From the NCBI GenBank assembly GCA_964439435.1, contig CAYTOF010000062.1:1-12773 (forward strand): a DNA stretch of 12,773 nucleotides, read 5' to 3'. The stretch comes from CAYTOF01 sp964439435 (lineage in GTDB: Bacteria; Bacillota; Clostridia; Oscillospirales; QAMX01). The position numbers and the translations under genes were made by a program. The notes beneath the pieces were generated by a model that was not told the origin of the DNA, did no database searches, and saw only the letters and a program-made list of their open reading frames with translations. How positions within the stretch are numbered: the stretch's first letter is position 1; every line of letters starts with the position of its first letter. Of this stretch, positions 1-6,339 are shown one piece after another.

Positions 1-7
1 ATGAGAG

Positions 8-2461
8 ATGAGCAAGAAGAGGACATACACACAAAAGGAGCTCTTTTCCAAGAAGAAACGCACATATTTCGGGGATGCCTCCGAGACGGCGTTTCTCCTC
101 GGGGGCATCGGCACGGGCAATATCTCCGTGGGCTCTGCCGGGCAGCTGAGAGATTTTGAGATCTTCAACCGCCCCGGAAAGGGAGACATGCCAAGCTATA
201 CCTTTTTTGCCATACACGCAAAGGAGGAGGGAAAGACCCCCGTGACAAAGGTTTTGGAGGCGCAGCTCACCAAGCCCCATTCAAACCCCTTTGGCATACC
301 CCCCGAGCGGGCCTCGGGCTTGCCCCGCTTTGAAAAATCCGAGATGAGCACAAATTACCCCTATGTAAATGTAAAGCTCGAAGACGGGGACATACCCGCC
401 GAGATAGAGCTTGTCGCCCACACGCCCTTTATCCCCCTGAACCCGCAGGATTCGGGCCTGCCCTGCGCCATTTTCAAATACACCGTCAAAAACACCTCGG
501 CGGCGCCCCTGCAGATCTCCGTGGCGGCGAGCATGTCCAACCAGATCGGCCGCTTTGCCCAGGATTTCAAGCGCATCTCGGACCTGTCCAAAAACATAAA
601 CGAGGTTGTGAGAGGAGAGGACTACACCGCCCTCTACATGTATTCCCCCGAGCTTTCGAAGGACAAGCTCAGGTATGGCACCATGATGCTCTCGGCCATG
701 TCGAAAAATGTGAGCGTCAAGCAGTATTGGCTGGAAGGCGGCTGGTGGGACGGCTACCGCGAGTTTTGGGAGGATTTTGCGGAGGACGGCAGTTTGAAGG
801 AATCTGCCTACAGCGCGCAGGTAAAACACCCTGATTTTCAGATAAACACCATCGGCTTCCGCACAGGCTCCCTCTGCGCCGAGGCGACCATCGCCCCGGG
901 CGAGGCGGAGGACTTTGAGTTCATCCTGACCTGGCATTTCCCAAACCGTGTGCGGGCGTGGGATTTTAGCCCGGAGAATGTGGAGAGCTTCGGCACGATA
1001 AAAAACAGATATGCGACGGTCTTTGAGGATGCGCGCCATGTGTTTTCCTATCTTTTGGACAACAGAGCCCGCCTGGAGAGGCAAACCCGCGCCTTTTGTG
1101 ATGCGTTTTACAGCGGCACGCTCCCGGGCTATCTGCTGGAGGCGCTTGAGAGCTCCATCACCGTGCTGCGCAGCCCCACCTGTATCTGGTTGGAAGACGG
1201 CACCCTCATCGGCTGGGAGGGAGTGGGCAACACCGGCGGCAGCTGCTTTGGCTCCTGCACCCATGTGTGGAACTATGCCCAAAGCCTCGCGTTTTTGTTC
1301 CCCACACTGGAACAGAGCATGAGAAATGTGGAGTTCAACTTGGAAACAGACGAAAAAGGCGCCATGGCTTTTCGGTCAAACCGCGTGTTTGGCCTTCCTC
1401 GCCATGATTTTGTCCAGGCGGCGGACGGTCAACTGGGCACTATTGTGCGCCTGTGCCGCGAGTGGAAGCTCTCCGGGGACATGGAGTTTTTGAAATCCCA
1501 GTGGGCGGGGGCAAAGCGGGCTTTGGAGTTTGCCTTCACAAAATGGGACAGCGACGGCGATTTTGTCCTGGACAGCGAGCAGCACAACACCTATGACATA
1601 GAGTTTTTCGGCCCCAATTCCATGGTCAACTCCATCTTTTTTGCCGCTCTCAAAGCAGGCGCTCTCATGGCAAAGGCTCTGGGAGATGCGGACGCGGAAA
1701 AATATGAACTGGCCGCGGCAAAGGGGAGCGCGCTTTTGGATGAGATGCTCTGGAACGGCGAGTATTATATCCAGCGCATAGACGATGTGGACATGTATAA
1801 ATACCAATACGGCACAGGCTGCCTCTCCGATCAGCTCCTGGGGCAGACCCTTGCCCATGTGGCGGGCCTTGGCTATGTCTTGCCAAAGGAGCATGTGAAG
1901 AGCGCCATAAAGGCCGTTTTTGAACACAATTTCCGCACGGATTTTAAAAATCACGCCAATTTGCAGCGCACCTTTGCCCTAAACGACGAAAAAGGCCTGC
2001 TTTTGTGCTCCTGGCCAAATGGCGGCATGCCCCGCCAACCCTTTGTCTACTCCGACGAGGTCTGGACAGGCATAGAATACCATGTGGCAACCCATCTTAT
2101 ATATGAAGGTTTTGTGGAGGAGGGACTGACCTTGGTGCGGGCTGTGCGGGAGCGGTATGACGGCTACCGCCGCAATCCCTGGAACGAAATCGAGTGCGGC
2201 AGCCACTATGCCAGAAGCATGGCGATTTGGGGCGTGCTCACGGCGCTTTCGGGCTATGAGTGCGACCTGCCAAACAAAGTCATACGCTTTGCGCCGAGAG
2301 TGGAGGGGGAGTTTTCCGCCTTCTGGTCATCAGGCACCGCCTGGGGCACCTTTTCACAGGAAATAGGCAAAGAAGGCAAGCTTTCTCACAGACTCGAAGT
2401 GCTATACGGCAATCTGGAGGATGTGAGGGTGGAGGTCTACGGCAGGGAGATCAAGGCTTAG
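8..2461 (+). CDS. GH116 family beta-glucosidase / glucosylceramidase-like enzyme
   Basis: Predicted 817-residue cytosolic retaining glycoside hydrolase of the GH116 (GBA2-like, old DUF608) family, which cleaves beta-glucosides and related beta-glycosides. The N-terminal beta-domain starts with the family hallmark LLGGIGTGNISVGSAGQLRD followed by FEIFNRP (about residues 30-57). The C-terminal alpha/alpha-barrel carries HNTYDIEFFGP, whose Glu532 fits the catalytic nucleophile, and SDEVWTGIEY, whose Asp683 fits the acid/base. Their spacing of 151 residues is close to that recalled for characterised members (E441/D593 in the Thermoanaerobacterium enzyme, E527/D677 in human GBA2). There is no signal peptide or membrane segment. 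Length is normal for a bacterial member and the reading frame is intact. The ribosome binding site lies outside the window, so the ATG at 8 is chosen because the family sequence begins shortly after it. Exact substrate (glucoside, xyloside, GlcNAc) cannot be read from sequence. No partner gene is visible downstream. Confidence 0.93.
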   Translation: MSKKRTYTQKELFSKKKRTYFGDASETAFLLGGIGTGNISVGSAGQLRDFEIFNRPGKGDMPSYTFFAIHAKEEGKTPVTKVLEAQLTKPHSNPFGIPPERASGLPRFEKSEMSTNYPYVNVKLEDGDIPAEIELVAHTPFIPLNPQDSGLPCAIFKYTVKNTSAAPLQISVAASMSNQIGRFAQDFKRISDLSKNINEVVRGEDYTALYMYSPELSKDKLRYGTMMLSAMSKNVSVKQYWLEGGWWDGYREFWEDFAEDGSLKESAYSAQVKHPDFQINTIGFRTGSLCAEATIAPGEAEDFEFILTWHFPNRVRAWDFSPENVESFGTIKNRYATVFEDARHVFSYLLDNRARLERQTRAFCDAFYSGTLPGYLLEALESSITVLRSPTCIWLEDGTLIGWEGVGNTGGSCFGSCTHVWNYAQSLAFLFPTLEQSMRNVEFNLETDEKGAMAFRSNRVFGLPRHDFVQAADGQLGTIVRLCREWKLSGDMEFLKSQWAGAKRALEFAFTKWDSDGDFVLDSEQHNTYDIEFFGPNSMVNSIFFAALKAGALMAKALGDADAEKYELAAAKGSALLDEMLWNGEYYIQRIDDVDMYKYQYGTGCLSDQLLGQTLAHVAGLGYVLPKEHVKSAIKAVFEHNFRTDFKNHANLQRTFALNDEKGLLLCSWPNGGMPRQPFVYSDEVWTGIEYHVATHLIYEGFVEEGLTLVRAVRERYDGYRRNPWNEIECGSHYARSMAIWGVLTALSGYECDLPNKVIRFAPRVEGEFSAFWSSGTAWGTFSQEIGKEGKLSHRLEVLYGNLEDVRVEVYGREIKA

Positions 2462-2499
2462 GGGTTTAATAAAAATCCTCCCGGAGGAAGGGAATGCAC

Positions 2500-2551
2500 T
2501 TAAATTCCCCTCCATCGGGAGGGTAGCGCCGCGACAAGCGTATTGCGCGCC
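2500..2551 (+). repeat. Short-type palindromic repeat unit (+ orientation)
   Basis: About 52 bases beginning TTAAATTCCCCTCC, with a CCCTCC/GGGAGGG hairpin, then a GCGCC/GCGACAAGCG block ending in GCGCGCC. A near copy lies at 2646-2698, and diverged relatives at 8180-8230 and 8624-8673. Confidence 0.75.
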
Positions 2552-2645
2552 TTTAATTCCCCTCCGGTGGAGGGGTGTCGCGGCTTGCCGCGACGGGGTG
2601 GTTTCGCGCGAAGCGCGCGGCGCGGAACGCGCCGAGGATAGCGCC
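2552..2645 (+). repeat. Long-type palindromic repeat unit (+ orientation)
   Basis: A chain of adjacent hairpins: CCCCTCC/GGAGGGG, then GTCGCGGC/GCCGCGAC with a two-base loop, then TTCGCGCGAA, then GGCGCG/CGCGCC. The spacer phrase GGGGTGGTT joins hairpins two and three. Compared with the 8231-8796 copies it lacks the TTCCGG/CCGGAA hairpin and the TATAATTAATGAGG tail. Confidence 0.8.
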
Positions 2646-2698
2646 TTTAATTCCCCTCCATCGGGAGGGTAGCGCCACGACAAGCGTATTGCGCGCCT
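2646..2698 (+). repeat. Short-type palindromic repeat unit (+ orientation)
   Basis: Near-identical to the unit at 2500-2551, including the same GGGAGGGTAGCGCC segment and the GACAAGCGTATTGCGCGCC tail. One visible substitution (CCGCGA to CCACGA) distinguishes them, which suggests recent duplication. Confidence 0.75.
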
Positions 2699-2701
2699 TT
2701 T

Positions 2702-2723
2702 ATTCCCCTCCCAGGAGGGGAAT
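2702..2723. repeat. Perfect 22-bp palindrome, head stub of the repeat family
   Basis: Arms ATTCCCCTCC and GGAGGGGAAT around a central CA form a perfect inverted repeat. An identical 22-mer sits at 2985-3006. It corresponds to the first hairpin of the repeat units, with nothing of the body behind it. Confidence 0.85.
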
Positions 2724-2792
2724 TTAAAACCGCTTAGCCATGTGAGTACGCGCATAGCGCGTGTCCTTTTCCGGAGAGAAACAAAATTTTTA

Positions 2793-2910
2793 ACCACCCC
2801 AGCGCGTTCCGCGCTGCGCGCTTCGCGCGAAACCACCCCGTCACGTCGCATGCGCGCCGTGCGCGACGCGCTTGTCGCGGCGCTGTCCTCGCGGTGGAGG
2901 GGAATTTAAA
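2793..2910 (-). repeat. Mosaic palindromic repeat unit (- orientation)
   Basis: Read on the - strand, this is a short-type unit (2845-2910, with GGAGGGGAATTTAA at its + strand right end) joined to the tail of a long-type unit (2793-2843, containing CCACCCC, AGCGCG/CGCGCT and TTCGCGCGAA). The long part lacks its own CCCCTCC/GGAGGGG head. The joint suggests recombination or nested insertion between two unit types. Confidence 0.7.
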
Positions 2911-2984
2911 ACCGCCCGTTAATATCAATTCAGAAAAAAACGTCTTTTGGGTGATAGCAGAAACAGTTTCCATAAAAAGCCCTT

Positions 2985-3006
2985 ATTCCCCTCCCAGGAG
3001 GGGAAT
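2985..3006. repeat. Second copy of the perfect 22-bp palindrome
   Basis: Identical to 2702-2723 (arms ATTCCCCTCC and GGAGGGGAAT around CA). It marks the start of the right-hand block of - oriented units. Confidence 0.85.
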
Positions 3007-3109
3007 TAAAGGCGTGCGACGCGCATGCGACGCTGTCCTCGCGGGGGAGGGGAATTAAAGGCGCGCGACGTGCTTGTCGCGGCGCTGCCCTCACGGTGGA
3101 GGGGAATAA
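3007..3109 (-). repeat. Two short-type palindromic units in tandem (- orientation)
   Basis: Two short units, about 3007-3057 and 3058-3109, each ending on the + strand in GGAGGGGAAT(T)AAA and each containing a GCGACGCTG or GCGGCGCTG core preceded by CTTGTCGC-like sequence in the second. They are reverse-complement relatives of 2500-2551 and 8180-8230. Confidence 0.7.
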
Positions 3110-3223
3110 AATACTCTTGCATTTTAAGCTTCCTCTGCCTCCTCTCTTTATATCTCCGTTACAAATTGTCATTGTTTGTCAGGGTGGGGGTTTGTTATTA
3201 TTGGGGGCGAAGGGGTGAAGTTT

Positions 3224-3724
3224 ATGGAAGGTGGGGAGCTTTTGGTGGAGGAGGAGCTGGAAAAAGCGCGGTTTTGGGAGAGCGAAGAGTGCAAACTTGT
3301 GCTCTGCGAGATAAATTCCACAAAATTCCTAGAGGATATCAATACCACAGAAATAACAGGGAGTGCCAATTTCACAGAAATCATTGAGGGCGCCAAGTCC
3401 ACAAAAATAACAGGGAGTGCCAATCCCACAGAAATCATAGAGAGTACAAACCCCACAGAAATCCTGGGTGGAGCAAAAGGGGAGATAGATGCCGCGGATA
3501 TCAGGGCGGCGCTGATCACCATAGCGCGCAGGTGTATGCAGGGGGAACCTGTGCGCGTCTATGACAAGGAGAAGAGGGAGTGGACAAATGCGGGCGAGTG
3601 GAAATTTGATGCGCGAGGGGCGCTCAAAGCGCTGGAACTCCTGGGCGAGGCCTGCGGCATGTATCGGGGCGGAGCGGAAAGCGCCGTTGCACCCGAGATT
3701 GTGCTCAAAGTGATAAAGGAATAG
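3224..3724 (+). CDS. Orphan protein with terminase-small-subunit-like C-terminus and six 9-residue repeats
   Basis: Predicted 166 residues from ATG 3224, preceded by AAGGGGTG at a good spacing. The open frame extends upstream to a TTG at 3176 that has no ribosome binding site. Residues about 31-84 are six tandem 9-residue units of the form N-x-T-E-I-x-x-x-A. The C-terminal part (IDAADIRAALITIARR, then WKFDARGALKALELLGEACG) resembles the C-terminal region of phage terminase small subunits, where a motif like ALELLGKHLGMF is usual. The N-terminal helix-turn-helix expected in a working terminase small subunit is not visible; the repeats occupy that place. No large terminase or other phage gene is nearby, so this may be a phage remnant or a domesticated piece. 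The family assignment is from recollection of motifs and is tentative. Confidence 0.6.
   Translation: MEGGELLVEEELEKARFWESEECKLVLCEINSTKFLEDINTTEITGSANFTEIIEGAKSTKITGSANPTEIIESTNPTEILGGAKGEIDAADIRAALITIARRCMQGEPVRVYDKEKREWTNAGEWKFDARGALKALELLGEACGMYRGGAESAVAPEIVLKVIKE
3314..3475 (+). repeat. Six 27-bp in-frame tandem repeats
   Basis: Six consecutive 27-base units starting at 3314, 3341, 3368, 3395, 3422 and 3449. Units 2 and 4 share ACAGGGAGTGCC; units 3, 5 and 6 share CCACAGAAATC or TTCACAGAAATCAT-like cores. They encode NSTKFLEDI, NTTEITGSA, NFTEIIEGA, KSTKITGSA, NPTEIIEST and NPTEILGGA. The period is a multiple of three, so the frame survives expansion. Confidence 0.9.
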
Positions 3725-3745
3725 CTTACCGCAAGAAAAAGCGGA

Positions 3746-3900
3746 CAAACCCCAAGATATGAGGAACTTGCCCGCTGCTTGTGGCTGTCACAACCCTGCC
3801 AGTGAGCAAGCCCCAAGATATGAGGACCTTGCCCGCTGCTTATGGCTGTCACGACCTTGCAGATGGACAAACCCCAAGATATGAGGACCTTGCCTTTTGC
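3746..3900. repeat. 61-bp non-coding tandem repeat, about 2.5 copies
   Basis: Copies start at 3746, 3807 and 3868 with an exact 61-base period. Each begins CAARCCCCAAGATATGAGGA followed by MCTTGCC. The first two are alike over about 53 bases with five substitutions; the third diverges after about 28 bases. They follow directly on the stop codon of the terminase-like gene and end before the MarR promoter. No protein or known element is recognised. Confidence 0.88.
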
Positions 3901-3962
3901 ATGTGCTGTGGGGCAATATAAAATCCGTGCAAAAATAGATATAAATATTCACAATTTAGGCC

Positions 3963-3992
3963 TTGACAGGTCTTGTCTAACGGTGTTATAAT
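3963..3992 (+). promoter_or_regulatory. Sigma-A type promoter of the MarR/ABC operon
   Basis: A perfect TTGACA -35 (3963-3968), 18-base spacer and perfect TATAAT -10 (3987-3992), with an extended -10 TG at 3984-3985. Transcription should start near 3999, giving a leader of about 28 bases before the MarR start codon. Confidence 0.88.
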
Positions 3993-4008
3993 GCTAACAT
4001 TATTAGCA
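3992..4008. promoter_or_regulatory. Palindromic operator, probable MarR autorepression site
   Basis: TGCTAA and TTAGCA flank CATTA in a 17-base inverted repeat. It shares its first base with the -10 box and covers the expected transcription start. Size, symmetry and position fit a MarR-family dimer site; binding by the adjacent regulator blocking RNA polymerase is inferred. Confidence 0.75.
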
Positions 4009-4026
4009 AAATAAAGGAGATGGAGA

Positions 4027-4452
4027 GTGGCAATGGATTTTGAAGAGCTTGCGCGGCGTTTTATGCAGTCCACCCACAGGATGCGCAGCGAGGGTCCCCC
4101 AAAACCCTTTGACGGCACCTTGCAAGGGGAGATGTTTGCGCTGTCTTATCTGTTGAGGCAGGGCGGCACCCTTGTGCCCGGGGACATCAGCGCCGAGATG
4201 AAAATCAGCTCCGCCCGCGTTGCCGCGATTTTGAAAAACCTCGAAAACAAGGGTTTTGTCTCCCGCGCGATTGACCCGAGCGACCGCCGCCGTGTGCTCG
4301 TGAGCTTGACGGATGACGGAGCGGAGCACATAAAGGGGCATCACAAATTTGTGTTTGAAAAAATAAAAAAGATGCTGGAAAATCTGGGGGAGGTCGATGC
4401 AAAGGAATTTGTGCGCATACTGGAGCGGCTTGCCGACTCTGAAAAGGACTAA
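4027..4452 (+). CDS. MarR family transcriptional regulator
   Basis: 141-residue winged helix-turn-helix protein, predicted dimeric repressor of the operon it heads. Visible features: an N-terminal helix region, FDGTLQGEMFALSYLLRQGG, then the recognition segment GDISAEMKISSARVAAILKN-LENKGFVSR, and the wing with DPSDRRRVLVSLTDDG (about residues 85-100), the typical DxRD/RR-type MarR wing. GTG 4027 is preferred because AAAGGAGA (4013-4020) sits 7 bases upstream; ATG 4033 (two codons later) has its own weaker GGAG at 4022-4025 and cannot be excluded. The gene is followed after 60 bases by two ABC exporter genes, an arrangement in which MarR commonly senses a transported or toxic compound. The ligand is unknown. 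Confidence 0.93.
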   Translation: MAMDFEELARRFMQSTHRMRSEGPPKPFDGTLQGEMFALSYLLRQGGTLVPGDISAEMKISSARVAAILKNLENKGFVSRAIDPSDRRRVLVSLTDDGAEHIKGHHKFVFEKIKKMLENLGEVDAKEFVRILERLADSEKD

Positions 4453-4512
4453 AAGAACAAAATCAACAAATGCAGAATTAATTATAATAAAGCCAATTAC
4501 AAGGACGGATTT

Positions 4513-6273
4513 ATGGTAAAAATACTGAAAAAACTAAACAGATACGAATGGCTCGCGATACTTTTGGTGGCTCTTTTTATCGTGGGGCAGGTCTGGCTCG
4601 ATTTGAAACTGCCCGACTACATGTCGGAAATCACGAGGCTGGTGCAGACCCCGGGGAGCGCCATGAGCGCGATTTGGGAGCAGGGCGGATATATGTTGCT
4701 GGTGACCCTGGCCAGCGTTGTCTCCTCCGTGGCGGTGGGTTTTTTGGCGGCGCGCCTCGCGGCGTCTTTTTCCATGCGGCTGCGGGGCATGCTCTTTTCC
4801 AAGACGATGTCTTTTTCCCTGGAGGAGATCAACCGCTTTTCCACGGCAAGCCTCATCACCCGCTCCACAAACGACGTGACCCAGATACAGATGTTTTTGA
4901 CCTTCGGGTTGCAGACAGTCATCAAAGCGCCGATTATGGCCATCTGGGCTGTCACGAAAATTGCAAACAAGGGCATCGAGTGGTCGATCGCCACGGCGGT
5001 GGCTGTGGTTGTGATGCTGCTGACATTTATTTTTGTCCTGATCTTTGTTGTACCCAAATTTCGCATGATGCAGACGCTGACGGACAACATCAACAAGGTC
5101 ACACGGGAAAACTTGACGGGTTTGCGTGTGGTGCGGGCCTACAACGCCGAGGGCTATCAAGAGGGCAAGTTTGAAAAGGCAAATGAAGAGCTCACCTCCA
5201 CGCAGCTCTTTACCTCCCGAAGCATGTCCATCATGATGCCCATCATGAGCCTGATCATGAGCGGCATCTCCCTGGCCATTTTCTGGATAGGTGCATACCT
5301 CATTGAGAGTGCGGGTCTGATGGAAAAGTTTACGATATTTTCCAATATGGTCGTGTTCTCCTCCTATGCCATGCAGGTCATCATGTCCTTTATGATGATG
5401 GCGATGATTTTCATCATGTTGCCCAGAGCCTCTGTCTCTGCAAGACGTATAAACGAGGTTTTGGACGCAGAGCCCTCGATTGTGGAGGGAGAGCGCACGA
5501 GGGGCCTTGAGGATGTTAAGGGCGAAGTGGAGTTTCAAAACGTCTGCTTTCGCTATCCGGGAGCCGCTGACTGTGTGATAAGGGATATCAACTTCACCGT
5601 TAAAAAGGGAGAGACAATCGCCTTTATCGGCTCCACGGGCAGCGGAAAAAGCACCCTGATCAACCTGGTGCCGCGCTTTTTCGACGCTACGGAGGGCCGC
5701 GTACTCATAAACGGCGTGGATGTGAAGGAATACACCCTTGAGGCGCTTTATGACAAAATCGGATATGTGCCGCAAAAAGCTGTGCTCTTTCGCGGCACGG
5801 TGAGTTCCAATGTGGCCTATGGGGACAGCGGAAAACCCTCTGCGACGGCCGACGAGGTCAAAATGGCCGTGGCGACGGCTCAAAGCACAAACTTTGTCGA
5901 GGCCATGGAGGGCGCATATGAGGCGCAAATCGCTCAAGGAGGACAAAACCTCTCAGGCGGACAGAAACAGCGCATTGCCATAGCTCGCGCCGTGTGCCGC
6001 AAGCCCGAGATATATATCTTTGACGACAGCTTTTCTGCTCTGGACTACCGCACAGACCGTGCGCTGCGAAAGGCACTGAAAGAGGAGACTGCGGGAGTGA
6101 CCTCCATGATTGTCGCCCAGAGAATAGGCACCATCATGGATGCGGACAAGATCGTTGTTTTGAACGACGGGCTGATGGTGGGTATCGGGACCCACAAGGA
6201 GTTGATGGAGAGCTGCGAGGTCTATAAAGAGATAGCCCTGTCACAGCTTTCGGAGGAGGAGCTTGCATCATGA
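4513..6273 (+). CDS. Heterodimeric ABC exporter, subunit with degenerate ATP site
   Basis: 586-residue half-transporter: an N-terminal six-helix exporter membrane domain (about residues 10-310; first helix WLAILLVALFIVGQVWL) and a C-terminal nucleotide-binding domain. Walker A is GSTGSGKST at 373-381, the signature LSGGQKQR starts at 480, and Walker B is IYIFDDSFSALD. Asp505 replaces the usual catalytic Glu and Gln536 (VAQRIGT) replaces the switch His. This is the normal pattern of the degenerate-site partner in heterodimeric exporters such as TM287/288, BmrCD and LmrCD. AAGGA at 4501-4505 sets ATG 4513. It lies in one operon with MarR upstream and the second subunit downstream, whose ATG overlaps this stop codon (ATGA at 6270-6273). 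Likely role is export of a drug, peptide or lipid; the substrate cannot be read from sequence. Confidence 0.95.
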   Translation: MVKILKKLNRYEWLAILLVALFIVGQVWLDLKLPDYMSEITRLVQTPGSAMSAIWEQGGYMLLVTLASVVSSVAVGFLAARLAASFSMRLRGMLFSKTMSFSLEEINRFSTASLITRSTNDVTQIQMFLTFGLQTVIKAPIMAIWAVTKIANKGIEWSIATAVAVVVMLLTFIFVLIFVVPKFRMMQTLTDNINKVTRENLTGLRVVRAYNAEGYQEGKFEKANEELTSTQLFTSRSMSIMMPIMSLIMSGISLAIFWIGAYLIESAGLMEKFTIFSNMVVFSSYAMQVIMSFMMMAMIFIMLPRASVSARRINEVLDAEPSIVEGERTRGLEDVKGEVEFQNVCFRYPGAADCVIRDINFTVKKGETIAFIGSTGSGKSTLINLVPRFFDATEGRVLINGVDVKEYTLEALYDKIGYVPQKAVLFRGTVSSNVAYGDSGKPSATADEVKMAVATAQSTNFVEAMEGAYEAQIAQGGQNLSGGQKQRIAIARAVCRKPEIYIFDDSFSALDYRTDRALRKALKEETAGVTSMIVAQRIGTIMDADKIVVLNDGLMVGIGTHKELMESCEVYKEIALSQLSEEELAS

Positions 6274-6339
6274 GTGAGACAAGAGTGCAAAGAAGAGGCC
6301 CCGGTGGTCCCGGAGGCGGCCCAAGAGGCGGGCCGGGCC
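6270..6339 (+). other. Out-of-frame original N-terminus of the second ABC subunit
   Basis: ATG 6270 overlaps the preceding stop as ATGA and has GGAGGAGGA at 6252-6260. It opens a frame reading MSETRVQRRGPGGPGGGPRG, the Gly/Pro/Arg-rich start typical of second subunits of these clostridial exporters. After about 6335 that frame no longer encodes transporter sequence, whereas the next frame (+1) does. I read this as the true start, separated from the rest of the gene by a deletion with frame loss or by an assembly error. Confidence 0.75.

Larger units (their letters stand above)
2462..3223. other. Intergenic stretch filled with palindromic repeats
   Basis: About 760 bases without a supported gene. 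From 2500 to 3109 it is almost entirely GC-rich repeat units (listed separately), left-hand units in + orientation and right-hand units in - orientation. Two unique spacers lie inside it: 2724-2790 and 2913-2980. A short TCCTCC/GGAGGA hairpin at 2475-2488 lies just after the GH116 gene but has no following T-run, so I do not call it a terminator. 3110-3223 is ordinary AT-richer leader sequence for the next gene. Short open frames across the repeats are judged spurious because they simply translate the repeat. Confidence 0.8.

Noticed and set aside
281..1282. 333-residue open frame on the - strand
   Set aside because: Shadow of the GH116 gene, whose catalytic and family motifs are unambiguous; no independent motif or ribosome binding site.
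2475..2488. Terminator after the GH116 gene
   Set aside because: Short TCCTCC/GGAGGA hairpin without a following T-run.
2500..3109. CRISPR array or rRNA/tRNA-like structured RNA
   Set aside because: Units change orientation and type, have no unique equal-length spacers, and contain no tRNA or rRNA signature.
3746..3900. CRISPR array
   Set aside because: The whole 61-bp period is repeated, including the would-be spacer part, and the copies are imperfect; no cas genes.
4483..4488. Internal promoter (TATAAT) before the first ABC gene
   Set aside because: No -35 at the proper distance and the region is simply AT-rich; read-through from the MarR promoter explains expression.
4534..5946. 470-residue open frame on the - strand
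   Set aside because: Antiparallel to the ABC subunit gene. Its His/Gly/Arg-rich, motif-free translation is the usual shadow of a GC-biased coding strand.
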